A DNA stretch of 64,000 nt from Locusta migratoria. Its lineage: Eukaryota; Arthropoda; Insecta; Orthoptera; Acrididae. Location of the stretch: the NCBI GenBank assembly GCA_026315105.1, contig CM048744.1, forward strand, positions 317,757,270 to 317,821,269. The letters run 5' to 3'. Below, piece after piece: positions 1-11,600 of the stretch. Numbering within the stretch: the first letter of the stretch is position 1; every line of letters begins with the position of its first letter. The notes beneath the pieces are model-generated. The model ran no database searches and was not told the DNA's origin. It saw only the letters and a program-made list of their open reading frames with translations. Made by a program: the position numbers and the translations under genes.

Positions 1-235
1 AGACCTAAAAAGGCGCTTATTAATTGAGCAAATGGTACATGAATCTGCACTTCAGCTTACAGTAGATGTGTCCCATTCCATTTGTTCACTAAATCATAAC
101 TGTAAATATTTTGCAATACTTCAAAAATTTCCTGAATTAACAAAACCTACCCATACTCCCGTAGAAATTAAGCTTGATGTTAGACATTATATTACAACAC
201 GCAGTGGCCCTCCTGCGCACTCAAAAGCTCGCTGA

Positions 236-900
236 TTGGCTTCACATAAACTGAAATTAGCTAATTTCTAATGAATCATAATATAATTCGCCCCTCTAAA
301 TCATAGTGGACTAGTCCTATGCATATGGTTAAAAAGGCTGATGGACAGCGGCGCGTTTGCGGAAACTACTGACGTCTTAATGACAGGACCCTTCCTGACC
401 GCTATCCTGTTCCTCACATAAATGATGTAAATTATATTTTGGTTGGCAAGAAACAGTTCTTCAAAATTGATCTCCTAAGAGCCTACTATCAGATTCCACT
501 AGCTGAAAGTGATAAGGAAAAGAGTTCTGTAATCACACCCTTTAGATTGTATGAATTTAATTTCATGCCATTCGGCCTCAGTAATGCACCAAGTACCTTT
601 CAGAAATTTACCAATGAAGTTTTAAGAGATTTAGATTTCTGTTTTGCTTATGTAGATGATATATTGATTGCTTCTACCTCCCCAGAAGAACACACTCATC
701 ATTTAAATGTCTTATTTGAACAATTGAACAAATTTTGTTTAACATTGCAAAATCTGTCTTTGTAGTTCCATAAATTAAGTTTTTAGGCCGTGTAATTACT
801 TCAGAAGGTACATAACTAAATCCAGAACGAGTAAAAGTTACTAATTTCAAATTACCGAATACTGTATGAGAATTACGTCGTTTTCTTGGCATCCTACATT
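236..900 (+). pseudogene. Gypsy reverse transcriptase domain, frameshifted
   Basis: In the family, this domain copies the element RNA into DNA. Visible Gypsy RT motifs are KKADGQ-RRVCGNY near 331-370, FKIDLLRAYYQIPL at about 460-498 (motif A region, catalytic Asp kept), MPFGLSNAPSTFQ at about 565-603, and YVDDIL at about 649-667 (motif C, both Asp kept). The longest clean stretch is 439-765. Before it, stops at about 306-390 force frame changes, and after it the thumb region continues in another frame with a stop near 763. It connects to the RNase H relic just downstream. Confidence 0.85.
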
Positions 901-1420
901 TTTACCGAAGGCATTTGGCACTTGCAGCAGAACATCACGCTCTTCTAAATGATTAAAAAACACCAAGAAAAATGACAAAAGAAAAATTTTGCAGCTGGAG
1001 CAGTGTTCCAACGGAAAGAAGAGGGAATATGCTGACCAGTTGGTTTCTACTCAGAAAATTCTCACCATCCCAAAAGAAATATTCAACATATTATGGGGAA
1101 CTTCTCAGCATGTGCATGACAATAAAATATTTTCAATACCTACTTGAAGCACGATAATTTACAGTTTATACTGACCATGCTCCATTGACTTATGCTTTTA
1201 GACAGAAAAATGAAAAGGCGACACCTATGCAATTGCGTCACTTACAGTACATATCTCAATTTACAACAGATATTAGACATATTTCTGGGAAAGTCAATAG
1301 TGTGGTAGGCAATCTATCTAGACGGAAAGAAATAGTACCAATTGATTATGAAAAAATAGCTGATGCTCATGTGAAGGATGAAAAGCTCGAGAAACTTCGA
1401 TTGAATCATCATACTTAAAC
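901..1420 (+). pseudogene. Gypsy RNase H domain, frameshifted
   Basis: The Gypsy RNase H removes the RNA strand of the hybrid. The first part (about 960-1160) is broken across frames, with weak traces of the 'VLEQ..NGKKREYA' stretch. The second part, 1164-1418, reads cleanly and has FTVYTDHAPLTYAF followed by QLRHLQYISQFTTDIRHISGK, which is typical of Ty3/Gypsy RNase H. After it the reading passes to the linker before the integrase zinc-binding region. The assignment is firm as a family, and the gene is clearly inactive. Confidence 0.75.
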
Positions 1421-2001
1421 AACATGAAACTACTGGTGGAAGATTGTTATGGTGTGCTGTATCAACAGGTAACATTCGTCCTTACATTCCTCACAGTTTA
1501 GACACTAAGTTTTTCATCCTTATCACAATATGACACATTCTGGGATTCTGTAAAGTCTTCTGTAAAGTTACTCACATGTAGATCCATTTGGTCAAACATC
1601 AAGTAACATATTCAGAAATCGGCAAAATCATGCATAGCTTGCCAAAAGAACAATGTGAGTACACACACTAAATCTCCTTTTGGCCAGTTTCCAAAGCACA
1701 GATGGATGTTTCAAATATGTACATATTGACATAACAGAACGACTACCTCCATCAGATGACTTTCTTTACTGTTTAACATACATTGATCGCTTCAGTAACT
1801 GGACAGAAGTCATTCCATTACGTGATGTTCAAGCAGAAACAGTGGCAAGAGCATTTTATAACTCCTGGATAACTAGATTTGGAGCACCGAACCAAATAGT
1901 AACTGACCAAGGAGCACAGTTTAATTCAGAGTTGTTCCGTGCATTAGTTCATATTTGTGGTTCTAATCTACCACAACTTCATATAATCCACAAATGGCAA
2001 G
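1421..2001 (+). pseudogene. Gypsy integrase, N-terminal and core part, interrupted
   Basis: The zinc-binding HHCC region is recognisable: HPYHNMTHSG at about 1520-1549 and SCIACQKNN near 1634-1660, separated by frame changes. The catalytic core follows at about 1700-1960, with HIDITERLPPS (first catalytic Asp), YIDRFSNWTEVIPL, and TDQGAQFNSELF (second catalytic Asp). A small deletion shifts the frame near 1985. The insertion at 2001/2002 falls just before the NGK-IERFH part of the core that carries the last catalytic Glu; that part is found at 3311. This is a dead gene. Confidence 0.85.
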
Positions 2002-3310
2002 TGATAAAAAAAGGAGAAGGCAAACAAAGGTTAATTATCTTCGTGGGATCGCCAGAGACCGCTCGTAATGCTTCAAGATTCTAGTGGGAATACTCTGTTT
2101 TATATTTGTCATAAATACCTTGACAGAATGTCATAAGGAGAAATAGTACATGGTAACTATTGTGTGTAGGTAATGACTACAGTGGAATGATGCGACGACC
2201 TGCGACACAGCTATGCAATGTTGGTTGCATAGCATCAGGTGCGTCCTCCACTTAGGAATTGAGTAGTGATCCACTTTTTCTGCTGTCAAGTGTACATGAT
2301 GCCTTCGATAGCTTGTCCAGGAAGGTACTTCCAGAGTGTAACAGACTTTCTCAAGCATAGAAAGCATCGAACAAAGCAGCTGTAAGCTCAATTCACACGT
2401 TTGCTTGTAAAGCCATTCATGCTGCAACAAATATGTTGGAACCACGTTTTAAGTTGGAAATCCTTAATCAACATCGCAACATTGAGTGAAGTCTTGGGAT
2501 ATGACAGTGGCGTTATCATGGCAAATTTAGCACCATTTCGGGTAGCGAAAGGCTTTCTCCAACAACACTGCTTATGGTCTGCAGCAAAACATATATCTCT
2601 GACTGTATGGTGGAAAGGCTGATGTACGAAACAACCCTTGTGTTTACTTGCTTCCAGAATTTTCAATGTACGATCTACGTCAGCGGCAAGTGAGGGTAAC
2701 TGGTCAGCTCACGGACGAATTCCATTACAGAACAGACTGTATCCAGATACAACCGAAAACCTGGTGTACATACAGTAGATCCTGAGGTACATGGGTGACT
2801 CACAACACATCGACACGTTGCTGTCATTGTGTGAGGAGGAATCTGATTAATATTATGATAAGAGACTACTGGAACGTATATTTGTATTGCTTACAGTCAC
2901 AGGAAGTGTTTGCTTGTACTACAGAGATTTTTTTTGTAATTGTTATTATTTTATACAGCGCAAAATTTTGATTTATATTTCACATTTATGTACAGTGGAC
3001 TACATGAAGAAGGCATTTGACCTTTTTTTTGTAGTGTAATTACGTTTTGTAATATGTCAAGTGTGCTATACGCACAATTTAGAGTCACATATCAAATGAA
3101 AATGTATTATATTTCTGTATTGTGGACTGTGAAAGGTATGTAACTCTAGTTAAGACCCTTTATTTCTTTCTGTATCAGGTTTTTTCATTGCTGACTACAA
3201 CTCCCACTGTTTACCCTCCGCGGTTCGCTGGGAGATTAACACGCTAACAGTCATATACACATACATACACTTACACACACAAACAAGTTACATTTACACT
3301 TTACACAAGT
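2002..3310 (+). repeat. 1.3-kb unclassified insertion in Gypsy integrase (repeat R1, copy a)
   Basis: The host integrase reading stops at ..GGCAAG and resumes at CAAGATTGAAAGG, so CAAG (1998-2001 and 3311-3314) is a plausible 4-bp target duplication; shorter choices are possible because the ends are ambiguous. The inserted piece starts TGATAAA and ends TTTACACAAGT. From about 2117 it matches 15516-16626 closely, and its first ~105 bases match 17937-18033 in reverse. Minus-strand open frames at 2131-2666 are shared with the second copy but resemble no protein I know. It is not clearly an LTR (no TG...CA ends) nor a TIR element. Confidence 0.7.
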
Positions 3311-3425
3311 CAAGATTGAAAGGTTCCATCGAATATTGAAGGCAGCTATCAGAGCACATGGCAAAAATGGATGGAATGATATTATTCCTACCATTCTCCT
3401 AGGACTGCGTTACGGTAAGAGTGAC
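3311..3425 (+). pseudogene. Gypsy integrase, resumed C-terminal core fragment
   Basis: This continues the integrase cut at 2001. It reads IERFHRILKAAIR then GKNGWNDIIPTILLGLR (about 3314-3415), which is the end of the Gypsy integrase core including the catalytic Glu of IERFH. After about 3415 the similarity stops, so the element is also truncated on this side or has decayed beyond recognition. It is in frame with nothing downstream. Confidence 0.8.
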
Positions 3426-3840
3426 TTACCGACCTTCATAAAATATGCAAATGCAAACGGTTTGGTCTTGCATTTATTAGTTGTTAATTTCTCCTCACTT
3501 ATCTCTCTCTCTCTGTCACCTCCCTTACATTATAATCTCAGTTGCCCTTCTGGACTATTCCCCCAAAACATTGTAAATAATTAGTGGTTTCCGTTGAAAC
3601 AATACTTTTTCTTTTAAAGTCTGCTTTCTATACTGTACATCGGTCTTCTCTATGCAGCAGTGTTTGTAGGGTTGGTTTAAGTTCACAACCTACAGTATTC
3701 CAAATAATAACTATTTGTGTTACCTACAGTGCTGTAAATTATTAATTATTCTATCAGTTTATTTATGATCCATACTAGACTGAATATAATTGTTCCAATG
3801 ATCAATTGTTTCATTTCTATGTGTGTATTTATTTGTGAGA
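3426..3840. other. Unassigned sequence
   Basis: AT-rich spacer between the Gypsy relic and the left LTR at 3841. It contains a short TCTC-rich tract near 3503-3517. I see no coding signal or repeat. Confidence 0.5.
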
Positions 3841-4939
3841 TGTTATAACGTTGCCCTTGCTTAGTATGATACCACAATTGTTAAAGTAGATTCCGCGATT
3901 ATATTTTGGACAAGGAATTGATGGTACCAAATTTTTTGAATTTGAAATAATTTAGTTAAAGTACAGCACAAAATGAACATTAAAGCAAATAAACCGCGGA
4001 TTGCATATTAAAGTCGGGTACCATACAAGCAACAGCACGTTATCAAACGGAAAGCATCTAGCTGGATCCTGTGCTTCGTATTGTAGAAGCTTTTGTATTA
4101 TTTAATCTGTGAATGTTCGAGATACTTTCCGTAGGAGATCAATGTCCAGACTGTTCACTTCGCTTTTCATTGTTGTGTGACCGTGGGTAGAACATGAAGT
4201 TACTGGTAATGATAAAATAATTAAGCCGCGGTGGAGTAGTCGAGCGGTCTAAAGCGTCTTGCTGCTGAGCGCGCGGTTGCTCGCCGTGGAGGTTGGAGTC
4301 CTCCCTGAGGCATGTGTGTGTGTGTGTTTGTCCGTAAGTTAGTTTACCTAGGTTTAAGTAGTTTGTAAGCTACGGACTGATGACCACGCAGTTTGGTCCG
4401 ATAGATTTACAGACAGACATTTTGAAAATAATTTAAAAAATGATCGGACTTCGTGAAATTACAAAAGAAATGACTGCAGGTTCTAAAATCAAGCAAAGTA
4501 TTGTATAAGGATGATTGATTATTGAAATTTTGCAGACAATGCGAAGCGATTGTAATGGCGTCTGAACATTAAACTATTACGGACGTCGAGGAGCTGAAAA
4601 CAGTAGAAACTAAGTATTTGACGTGGAAGGAATCATTTAAATAAAATCCAAAGAGAGGGGATGATTTTAAATTTAAGTAATATATTTTTACAACAACTTA
4701 CATCACAATTACTTACATTGAATGGATACATGATTGGAAACGTCCGTACAGAACGAACATAGACAAGAGAGTGAGTAGAAACTAATATCACGGTTCCGTC
4801 TTCTCTCTTGTTTTTAAGTAAAAAATGACGAACGAAATTAAATTAGTTGCATTGCGAGTCAGAGGGAACCGGAGGCGATAAGCATCGCTGATCAAAGATA
4901 GACAAAAATAAATAAATAAAACTTAAGCGTATCGTTACA
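3841..4939 (-). repeat. 3' LTR of the minus-strand Gypsy-like element
   Basis: It reads TGTTATAACG at the left end and CGTTACA at the right end. It matches 12242-13140 along its whole length, except that a 200-bp SINE (4225-4424) is present here and absent in the partner. Removing the SINE and one copy of its duplication gives about 0.89 kb, the length of the other LTR. Boundaries are set by the polypurine tract on the inner side and by loss of similarity on the outer side. Confidence 0.85.
4225..4424 (+). mobile_element. tRNA-derived SINE inserted in the LTR
   Basis: It starts GCCGCGGTGG, has an A-box-like TAGTCGAGCGG and a B-box-like GGTTGGAGTCC, so the head resembles a Leu/Ser-type tRNA and would be read by RNA polymerase III. 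The tail holds a short TG repeat (about 4314-4327) and an AT-rich end. AAAATAATT lies on both sides (4214 and 4425). The matching LTR at 12242-13140 lacks these 200 bases, which proves insertion after the LTR element arrived. Confidence 0.9.
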
Positions 4940-4951
4940 CTTGCCCCCTCT
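4940..4951 (-). promoter_or_regulatory. Polypurine tract of the Gypsy-like element
   Basis: On the minus strand it reads AGAGGGGGCAAG immediately before the LTR start TGTAACG. Such a purine run primes second-strand DNA synthesis in LTR retrotransposons. Its position fixes the LTR boundary. Confidence 0.75.
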
Positions 4952-5702
4952 GGCTTTGTGTGGGGCAAATGCAACCTACACAAAGACATAATAGTTGGGT
5001 ATTATTATTTTTGTTCTTGTTGTTTTTTTTTAAATATTAACAATAGTTTGTTATTTTCATTTGTGTGTTTATGTTTCATGTATACATTTCAAATAAGTTA
5101 TTTTCTTTACAAGTATATTAATGAAGTAAAGAATTGTAGCGACATGACGGTGAGGAAGCCGAGGACGGTGAGGACAGGTGCGAAGTAGTGTTGACGTCAG
5201 ACGGTAGCGCGGCGGCGACGACAACGGGTGGCTGGATGGTGTGTGACGTCAGCGGGTGGGAAAAAGCGTGACGTCACGGCCAGCGGCATTCGAGCAAGGA
5301 GCCTCTGCGTCTCGAACACCGATCTTTTGGCCCTCGGTACGGCGCTGCATCGTGCCTCCGATTGTGGTTAACATGGAAACAAAATCATATACACAAAATT
5401 ACATTCTGTTTTTTGCATAGACGTTAGTTTCCTTTCTGAAATATGAGGACACTTTAGCATGTTATTGGTGTGCGTATGTTTGTGTGGTCATTTGAATTTA
5501 CATTATTTACATTTGATGTGTTTCACGTAAGAGTGATGCAAGCTGTACGGCTATATTTCTGACATGAACTCATACCGTTACATAATTTGTACATTTGTTT
5601 ACAGATATATCTTCATTTATTCATTCACGTGAGCTAGTTATTTTAAAGATTGACAAGTTAAAAAGTGAACAAAATATTTTTATCATAATGATAATTTCTT
5701 AA

Positions 5703-5794
5703 GTGCCGTAGCACAGTCTTTGAGTTTCAGAATGTTTGTAAAGTGCTGTAGCACAGTCTGTTGATTATGTGTGTGTGTGTGTGTGTGTGTGTGT
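5703..5794. repeat. Short tandem duplication followed by (GT)n
   Basis: The block AGTGCCGTAGCACAGTCT (near 5702) recurs with one change about 40 bases later (near 5742), followed by an uninterrupted GT run to about 5794. Confidence 0.7.
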
Positions 5795-7004
5795 GGCCTG
5801 CGAGTGCAGACAGTTCAAACAATACTATTACTTGTTCGTCTTTTTTTTATTGAATAATTTTTATGTATTCCCTGAATTTCACTTCTTAGGTTCATAAGTT
5901 GGCAACGTGCAAGCGTCGCAGTAACAGTTAGCTTCAACAATCACGGCCGGGCGGTAGTCGGTCACGCGCTCTGTCGCTGACAGTCCATATTCAAACATTA
6001 CTACTGTGCGGTTGCTCTCCGCTTTCCGACTTCCGTGAATCGTAAATAGTGATTTATTGCCGTTTTTCCGTTTGTGCACTAAACACTGAATTATAGTTCT
6101 CTGCAAGATCCACCGCAATTCGGTAAGTACACTTTGAGTCTTTTGCGGCAGCTCAGCGTTTGGTTTAGCGTCCGTGCAGTTTATTACACCGTTGTGTGTG
6201 TGTACACTTTAGCACAGTGACTATTTCGTATTACGTTCAAGATCACTTCATATAGTCTATTCACAGGACAATTTATCGGTTCATGTGGTTTTATTTGCGC
6301 GGCACAAAATAGTCTTTCAATGCAATCGTGTGCAGTTGTCCATAATACATTGTCTATGTACCACATTGTCTTTGGGAAAACGAGCGGCACTGGAATAGGG
6401 TCCCGTTCGTCGTTTGGATTAAAAGGTTTATCATACCACACGAAACTTTTGCTTTATCGTTCACTAAATAATGGTCACTTGCTACCTTTAGTTCGTCACA
6501 GTACATTGTTCGACTTAGAAGCCATTACTGACAGCACGATAGTTTCTATTACTTGCAATGACTAGTTCGTTCATAACGTGTTCTATTTGTCACTTGTAGT
6601 TATATATATAAGTGGATGGAAAACACAGTGGATACTGAAAGTCGCTGATTGGCGTCCATTCACATCCGTTCTCTGTTTTTCGCGTTCGTTCGTACGTGCG
6701 TTGCACTGCTTTAATAGTCATTTCAGTTCGACACACGCAATCGTACACACGTTCACTATGATCGTAAATGTAGATAATCTCAAAACCGCACGTGCACTTT
6801 TACAAAACAAATATATAAATAAACCATTTTTAAGTCTGATGTTGATACTAACTTTGGAAGTTTTCGTGACACATTAATCACGTGTTTTCAGCACCTCCGT
6901 ATAATCTACATTACCAAATTTGGTAACATTTCGTCTCATGACATTTGTTTACATATGTTATTGGTCTTAATGTCATCAATTTTCGTCATGTTTCCTATAT
7001 ATTC

Positions 7005-7009
<5 letters not shown>

Positions 7010-7073
<64 letters not shown>
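7010..7073. repeat. (TA)n microsatellite
   Basis: About 64 bases of alternating T and A inside the 3' region of the Gypsy-like element. Confidence 0.95.
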
Positions 7074-7076
<3 letters not shown>

Positions 7077-8672
7077 TGAGTGTCAAGTTGTATGTCATTT
7101 TGTACATAAAAGAAATTAACCATTAAATATTTAAAAAAAGTGATAGCAATTACTGTAATTCTGTGACATTTATAATAAACATGAACAATTACTATGAAAC
7201 TTTGACACAGGTAAAGTCAGACCAGCAGGTGTATTTGGTGCAGGAGGGCTTGCACTAAGGCGTGCGGAAATATAAATATTAAGATTTAAAAAGAGGGGTT
7301 CATTACATAAGACAGAGGGAGAAAAGCATCGCTAAAATAAGCATACGCATTGCAAATTCAACATTACAGTTCCTAACTACGTCAAATACTACTGTCACAA
7401 TCATAAATTACAATAAAGTTACAAGTATCAAGTTTAAATAATAGCATCGTGTTCTCTCGCTCCTCCCTCGCAGTACCTCTCTGCATCCCATACGTTTTGT
7501 TGCTATTGTCTGAGTAGTGTGAAACTGCTGAGTACAATGTGTTAGGGAGAATATCCTATGTCAACCTTACGAATGTTCATGACATTGCCCAGTCCATGTT
7601 TGTCAGTGTGTGTGTATGTTTTGGTGTATACACTGTGACTAAATAGTTATAGCTCTATCTCATGTCTTTCCGAAGTAGCTTATAGTTCTGACGATCTCGC
7701 TGCGATGACGGCGGCACCAAAGTTCTCGTAGACAATGGCAACCAGCTGAAAGAGAAAACTTAATCTATTCTTACGCTATTGATATGCTAATGTGTGTGTT
7801 ATCGTGTAATAGATAAGAAATGGCAGTTGTACATACATAACTGCATCAAAAAATGAAAATTATTTTACGTAAACAAAAATTGGACTTTTTGTCAAGGATT
7901 AAAATTCTTCTCACAGTACAGTAAGCAAGACCAGATACTACTAGGTGTAGCATGTGTGTAAACATAAGCAAGAAACCAGCTGATTCTATTTACATCTCCC
8001 ATTCCTAGGTGTTCATGCACTTTCGTGGTTTCCAAAGTCACGTATTGCGGTTGTACGTCACTCTTACATCTTATTCTTATAAAAGCTAGTTGATAAACAG
8101 ATAAATTCATAATGATTCCTGTCATGTGTAACAAAGGTTTCTACAGAGTATGTCTGTGTTATGCTTACGTCAAAATATTTGGTACTTGACCTACAATGAC
8201 ATTCTTGCAAACGGGTCCTAATCTAAACTCTTCCATTCACTCTCTCACACTTACAAACTAAACCTAGACAATATAAATTCATTACGCAGTAGTGGATTCC
8301 TTAACAAAAATAATCAGAGTGTGCTTGTGCGCTCCACCCGCATAACAATAGTAATAATAATAATAATAATGATAATGTTTCCCAACTACTAGCCATAACA
8401 AATTGTTCATTGTATTAAATCTTCACATATATAATGCTATTCATTTAGTTGCAAAGTTACACCACCCGTTTCAAGAAACATTACTTAGTATATTTGTCAC
8501 ACAGCATAAATGTAGATACGTTATAGTGCTCAGAAGCTTCTCTGAAAAGTGTTTATTATTGTGTCGGTAGTTAAAAGTGGTATCTGCCAATCACTGAGTA
8601 TTTCAAACATAACAGTACATTCTAGGAAGGCTTATGGTACGCATTAAATCGTAGAATCAGCTTACTAACAAT

Positions 8673-9104
8673 TTATGCATGATATTTCTTAAGATCTTTG
8701 TGTGGATAGATTCCTCTAGGTCGTGTCATGTGTACAGGTGACAATAAATAACTTCCTTCGTGAGGAATCTGTAGTATTCTGTACGGTCCGGAATAAAGGT
8801 ATTGCCATTTTTTGTTTGTCTTTTGGACAGCTGAAGGCTTTGAATGTACCCTTAACATTACCAAATCATTAGGTTTGAATGACTGTGTGCGTTTTAATTG
8901 TTTGTCGAAATAGTTTTTACGTTTGAAAGCTGCGTTAGTTAGTGCTGTTAAAACTATCCTTACCTTCTCTTCCAGCGATGGCTGCTCTCGTGGGATTTTT
9001 GGTATTGGGTTTACCCACTCATTGTTTTCTTTAGTTTGCAGAACTAAATCAGTTGGTGTGTATGGTGTGGAAAAAGTTACGAGATGTGCCCTCACTAGTG
9101 TCAT
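8673..9104 (-). pseudogene. Integrase C-terminal tail of the Gypsy-like element
   Basis: About 143 codons on the minus strand. The start holds YTPTDLVLQ-like sequence from the end of the integrase core. The middle has KRKNYFDKQLKRTQSFKPND, and the end has WQYLYSGPYRILQIPHEGSY, the GPY-type C-terminal domain that binds DNA in Ty3/Gypsy integrases. The catalytic Asp, Asp and Glu are absent because everything upstream has been lost. Only about 30 bases separate it from the end of the gag frame, so most of pol was removed by one or more deletions. The Met at the start is just the first ATG, not a true gene start. Confidence 0.85.
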
Positions 9105-9137
9105 CGCTCAAAGTCGGAGCACATGAGTTGAGCGCAA

Positions 9138-11600
9138 TTAATTTGTTTGAATCATTTCATTCTGTCTTGTCGATGGAGTAGTGCTGTCTGTCACGTCAGT
9201 AATTGTCACAGTCGATTCGTTTTGTGTGTAGCGTGTGCTTTGCGGTGGGCGGTTAATTGTCATCGTAGCTACAGGGACGTTATGAATTCCACTGTTATTA
9301 TTTGGAGGGGGCTGTGAATAACAGTTCTGTGCATGTTGGCCGTTCCCGTAAAAATTACGGTTGCCACCATTACGGGTTTGACCACTGAAATTAGCATTAC
9401 GCCACTGATTACTTCTGTTGTTACTGAATTGATTGCTGTTGTTGCTGTTGTTGAAGTTAGCTGTTTGGTATGGGACACTATTACTATTTTGGAAATAACC
9501 TTGATTAAATATATTGTTTTGTCGAAGGCGATAATAATTCCGGCCATTAGACGCATTGCGTGGCACATTTCTACTGCACGAATCGTTCGTCAACTGTTGT
9601 GTCTGTTGCTGGCCAGAGGTGTTAACAAATGCTGGCTGCTGCGGCTGAGGTGGGTGTGGCATGTTTTGTAAACATTGGGCTGGCGAGGTAACACGACACA
9701 AGCTGGCTATTACCATTATTATGGTTGTTACGGAAGTTTCCGTTTTGATTGTTATTCTTGAAATTCCTGAAACCGTACTGGTTTGCACGCTCGTCACCAA
9801 AATGTGCACGCCTATCTTCAAAAATTAAATCCAGCTTGTCCACATAATTTAGAAAAGTTTCTAAATTGTGCTCGGGAGTGCGAGTTCCAGTCGCAGGTGT
9901 GTTGGCAATTTTGCCATTACTACCCGAAGCACTTCTCTGTAGCCCAGAGGTTCATCGAAATACTTTGATTTATTTATATACTTTTCAAAATACTTTCTGA
10001 GACTACCACTGCGTTCATTAAATGGCTGCGGATTGTAAACTTCATTCCGCAGGCGCTCTTGCGTAGCAGGGGACCAAAATTTCGCAAGAAATTCTTGTTC
10101 AAATTCTTCTACAGTTTCAGAAGTTTTGGAAGCCTGATTTGCCCATACTTTGCTCTCACCTTGTATATATCCTGTGATAAACCGTATCTTCCGTTTTTCT
10201 CACCAAGATTCAGCCAAAATGTCTTGGAATGAAATAAATGAATAAAAACAACAGGATGTACACTTTTACTGTCACCCGCGAAAATCTGAAACTGATGATG
10301 TTTGATCATGTTTTCGTCCATCATGACGTTACTGATACTGATTCCGTTATTAGGCAATGGAAGGTGATTGCTGTGGTGACATCAGATTCCTACTACCGGA
10401 AACGAAAAAATCAGGGACATTGTCACGAGCGTTTTGCATGTCACGCAGCGGACACGTGTGTGCCGCCTGACTCGGACGTGCTCGCCCACTACTTATGTCT
10501 GTTTGTCGGTCTTTAAAGTCACAAGTCGGTACGGTTTGCTATGTATGGTTTATGTGTTACAGGTTTTAGTTCTTTAACTAAAGATTTCAGTTCTGTCAAG
10601 TCATCCTGCACTGCTTTGACAGTCGTACCGTGCTTCTTATAAACTTGTTCAGTAACATTACTTATAACAATATTCAGCTCAGAGTCTATCTTTTTATTAA
10701 GCTCGTTTCTGTTTTTTGTAAGAATTCTTGTACTTGATTCTGATTGTCTTTAACAACAGCTTCAGCTTGACTTGTTATTTGTGCGACAACAATTTCAAAG
10801 CTCTCTTGTTTTTGTTTAAGTTGCGTTACGTCGCGTGTAAGTGATTCAATAACCGGTGGAATAGTTTTCACAGACTGGCCTAGGGTAGCAACTTCGCCGA
10901 CAACAGAGGAAATTGTACCATCAACTGATTGTAAAATTTCTTTAGTTACCTTTCCTTGTATATCAGCGAATTTACTGTCAATAGCTTGTTCAAAATTTTG
11001 CATTTGAGCACTGATTTGTCGGTTAACTTATTCAGGTATTAAAGTAGGCAAATTTTGTTGCACTTTTTCTAGTTTTACAATTTCCTCCTTTGTATGCTGC
11101 TGTTGTAATTCTACTCGTTCAAGGTGTTGAGTAAGAGTAGAGGACAAAACAGAAACTTGATTCTTTTGATCAGTTATCTGTTGTGTAAGGTTTGAAGACA
11201 AAGCGGTAATTTGATTATTCTGATCATTAATTCGTTGTGTAAGATTTGATGACAAAGCGGAAACTTGGTTATGGATCTGTTGTGTAAGACTTGAGGACAG
11301 AGCAGAAGTTTGATTCTTTTGTTCATTAATATTTTGCGTTAAATTCGCTGACATGTTTATAAGTAAAGCTTCAAATTTCCATATCCAATCATGTGGTGGA
11401 TTATGTGAACTGCTCCCCGGTGTAGAAGTGTTATCGGACGCGATATTCGTGACCTATTGCTCTGTGCCGAAATTTTCTGTTATTAAGTCCGCCGGCCGGG
11501 CCGCCATACTGACCTTTGCGAACGGAACTAATTGTTGTATGTTACTACTACTACTTTCTTCAGTATTCATTGCTGGGGTTTGGCTACGGGTTTTGACCAT
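9138..11600 (-). pseudogene. gag of the Gypsy-like element, broken
   Basis: The minus-strand start at 11600 reads MVKTRSQTPAMN, a typical insect Gypsy gag start. The frame is stopped by TAG at 11456-11454, then continues in the same frame into a long coiled coil (11354-11030) built of repeated ALSS-LTQ units, then TAA at 11030-11028, then more coiled coil to about 10686 and, one frame away, to about 10517. A capsid-like region follows at about 10250-9900 (DILAESW, ETVEEFEQEFL, LRKYFEKYI in mixed frames). The end (9843-9138) is very rich in Asn and Gln and resembles a basic RNA-binding tail, with no CCHC knuckle that I can see. At least two stops and three frameshifts make it non-functional. 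Confidence 0.8.

Larger units (their letters stand above)
1..2001 (+). mobile_element. Gypsy/Ty3 LTR retrotransposon pol relic, left segment
   Basis: This is a decayed Gypsy/Ty3-type polyprotein fragment entering from the left window edge. Reading + with several frame changes, the order is the protease-RT linker (ending about 235), RT, RNase H, then integrase, which is the Ty3/Gypsy order (integrase last) and excludes Copia. The sequence stops at 2001 because another repeat was inserted, and reading resumes at 3311. No LTR of this element is visible. Stops and frameshifts in every domain show it is dead. Confidence 0.85.
4952..8672 (-). other. 3' internal region without recognisable gene
   Basis: These 3.7 kb lie between the integrase tail and the 3' LTR, where some Gypsy-like elements carry an extra ORF or envelope-like gene. 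Only short minus-strand open stretches exist (5879-6118, 6184-6441, 7892-8134) and none shows motifs or membrane segments I can name. It includes a GC-richer block (about 5140-5370) with repeated TGACGTCA-like sites, a GT run (5768-5794) and a TA run (7010-7073). It could be a decayed third ORF, a long 3' UTR, or contain further insertions. Confidence 0.4.

Noticed and set aside
4225..4300. A true tRNA gene
   Set aside because: A and B boxes exist, but the acceptor stem does not close and a SINE body, a tail and target duplications follow. The same holds for 19955 and 21739.
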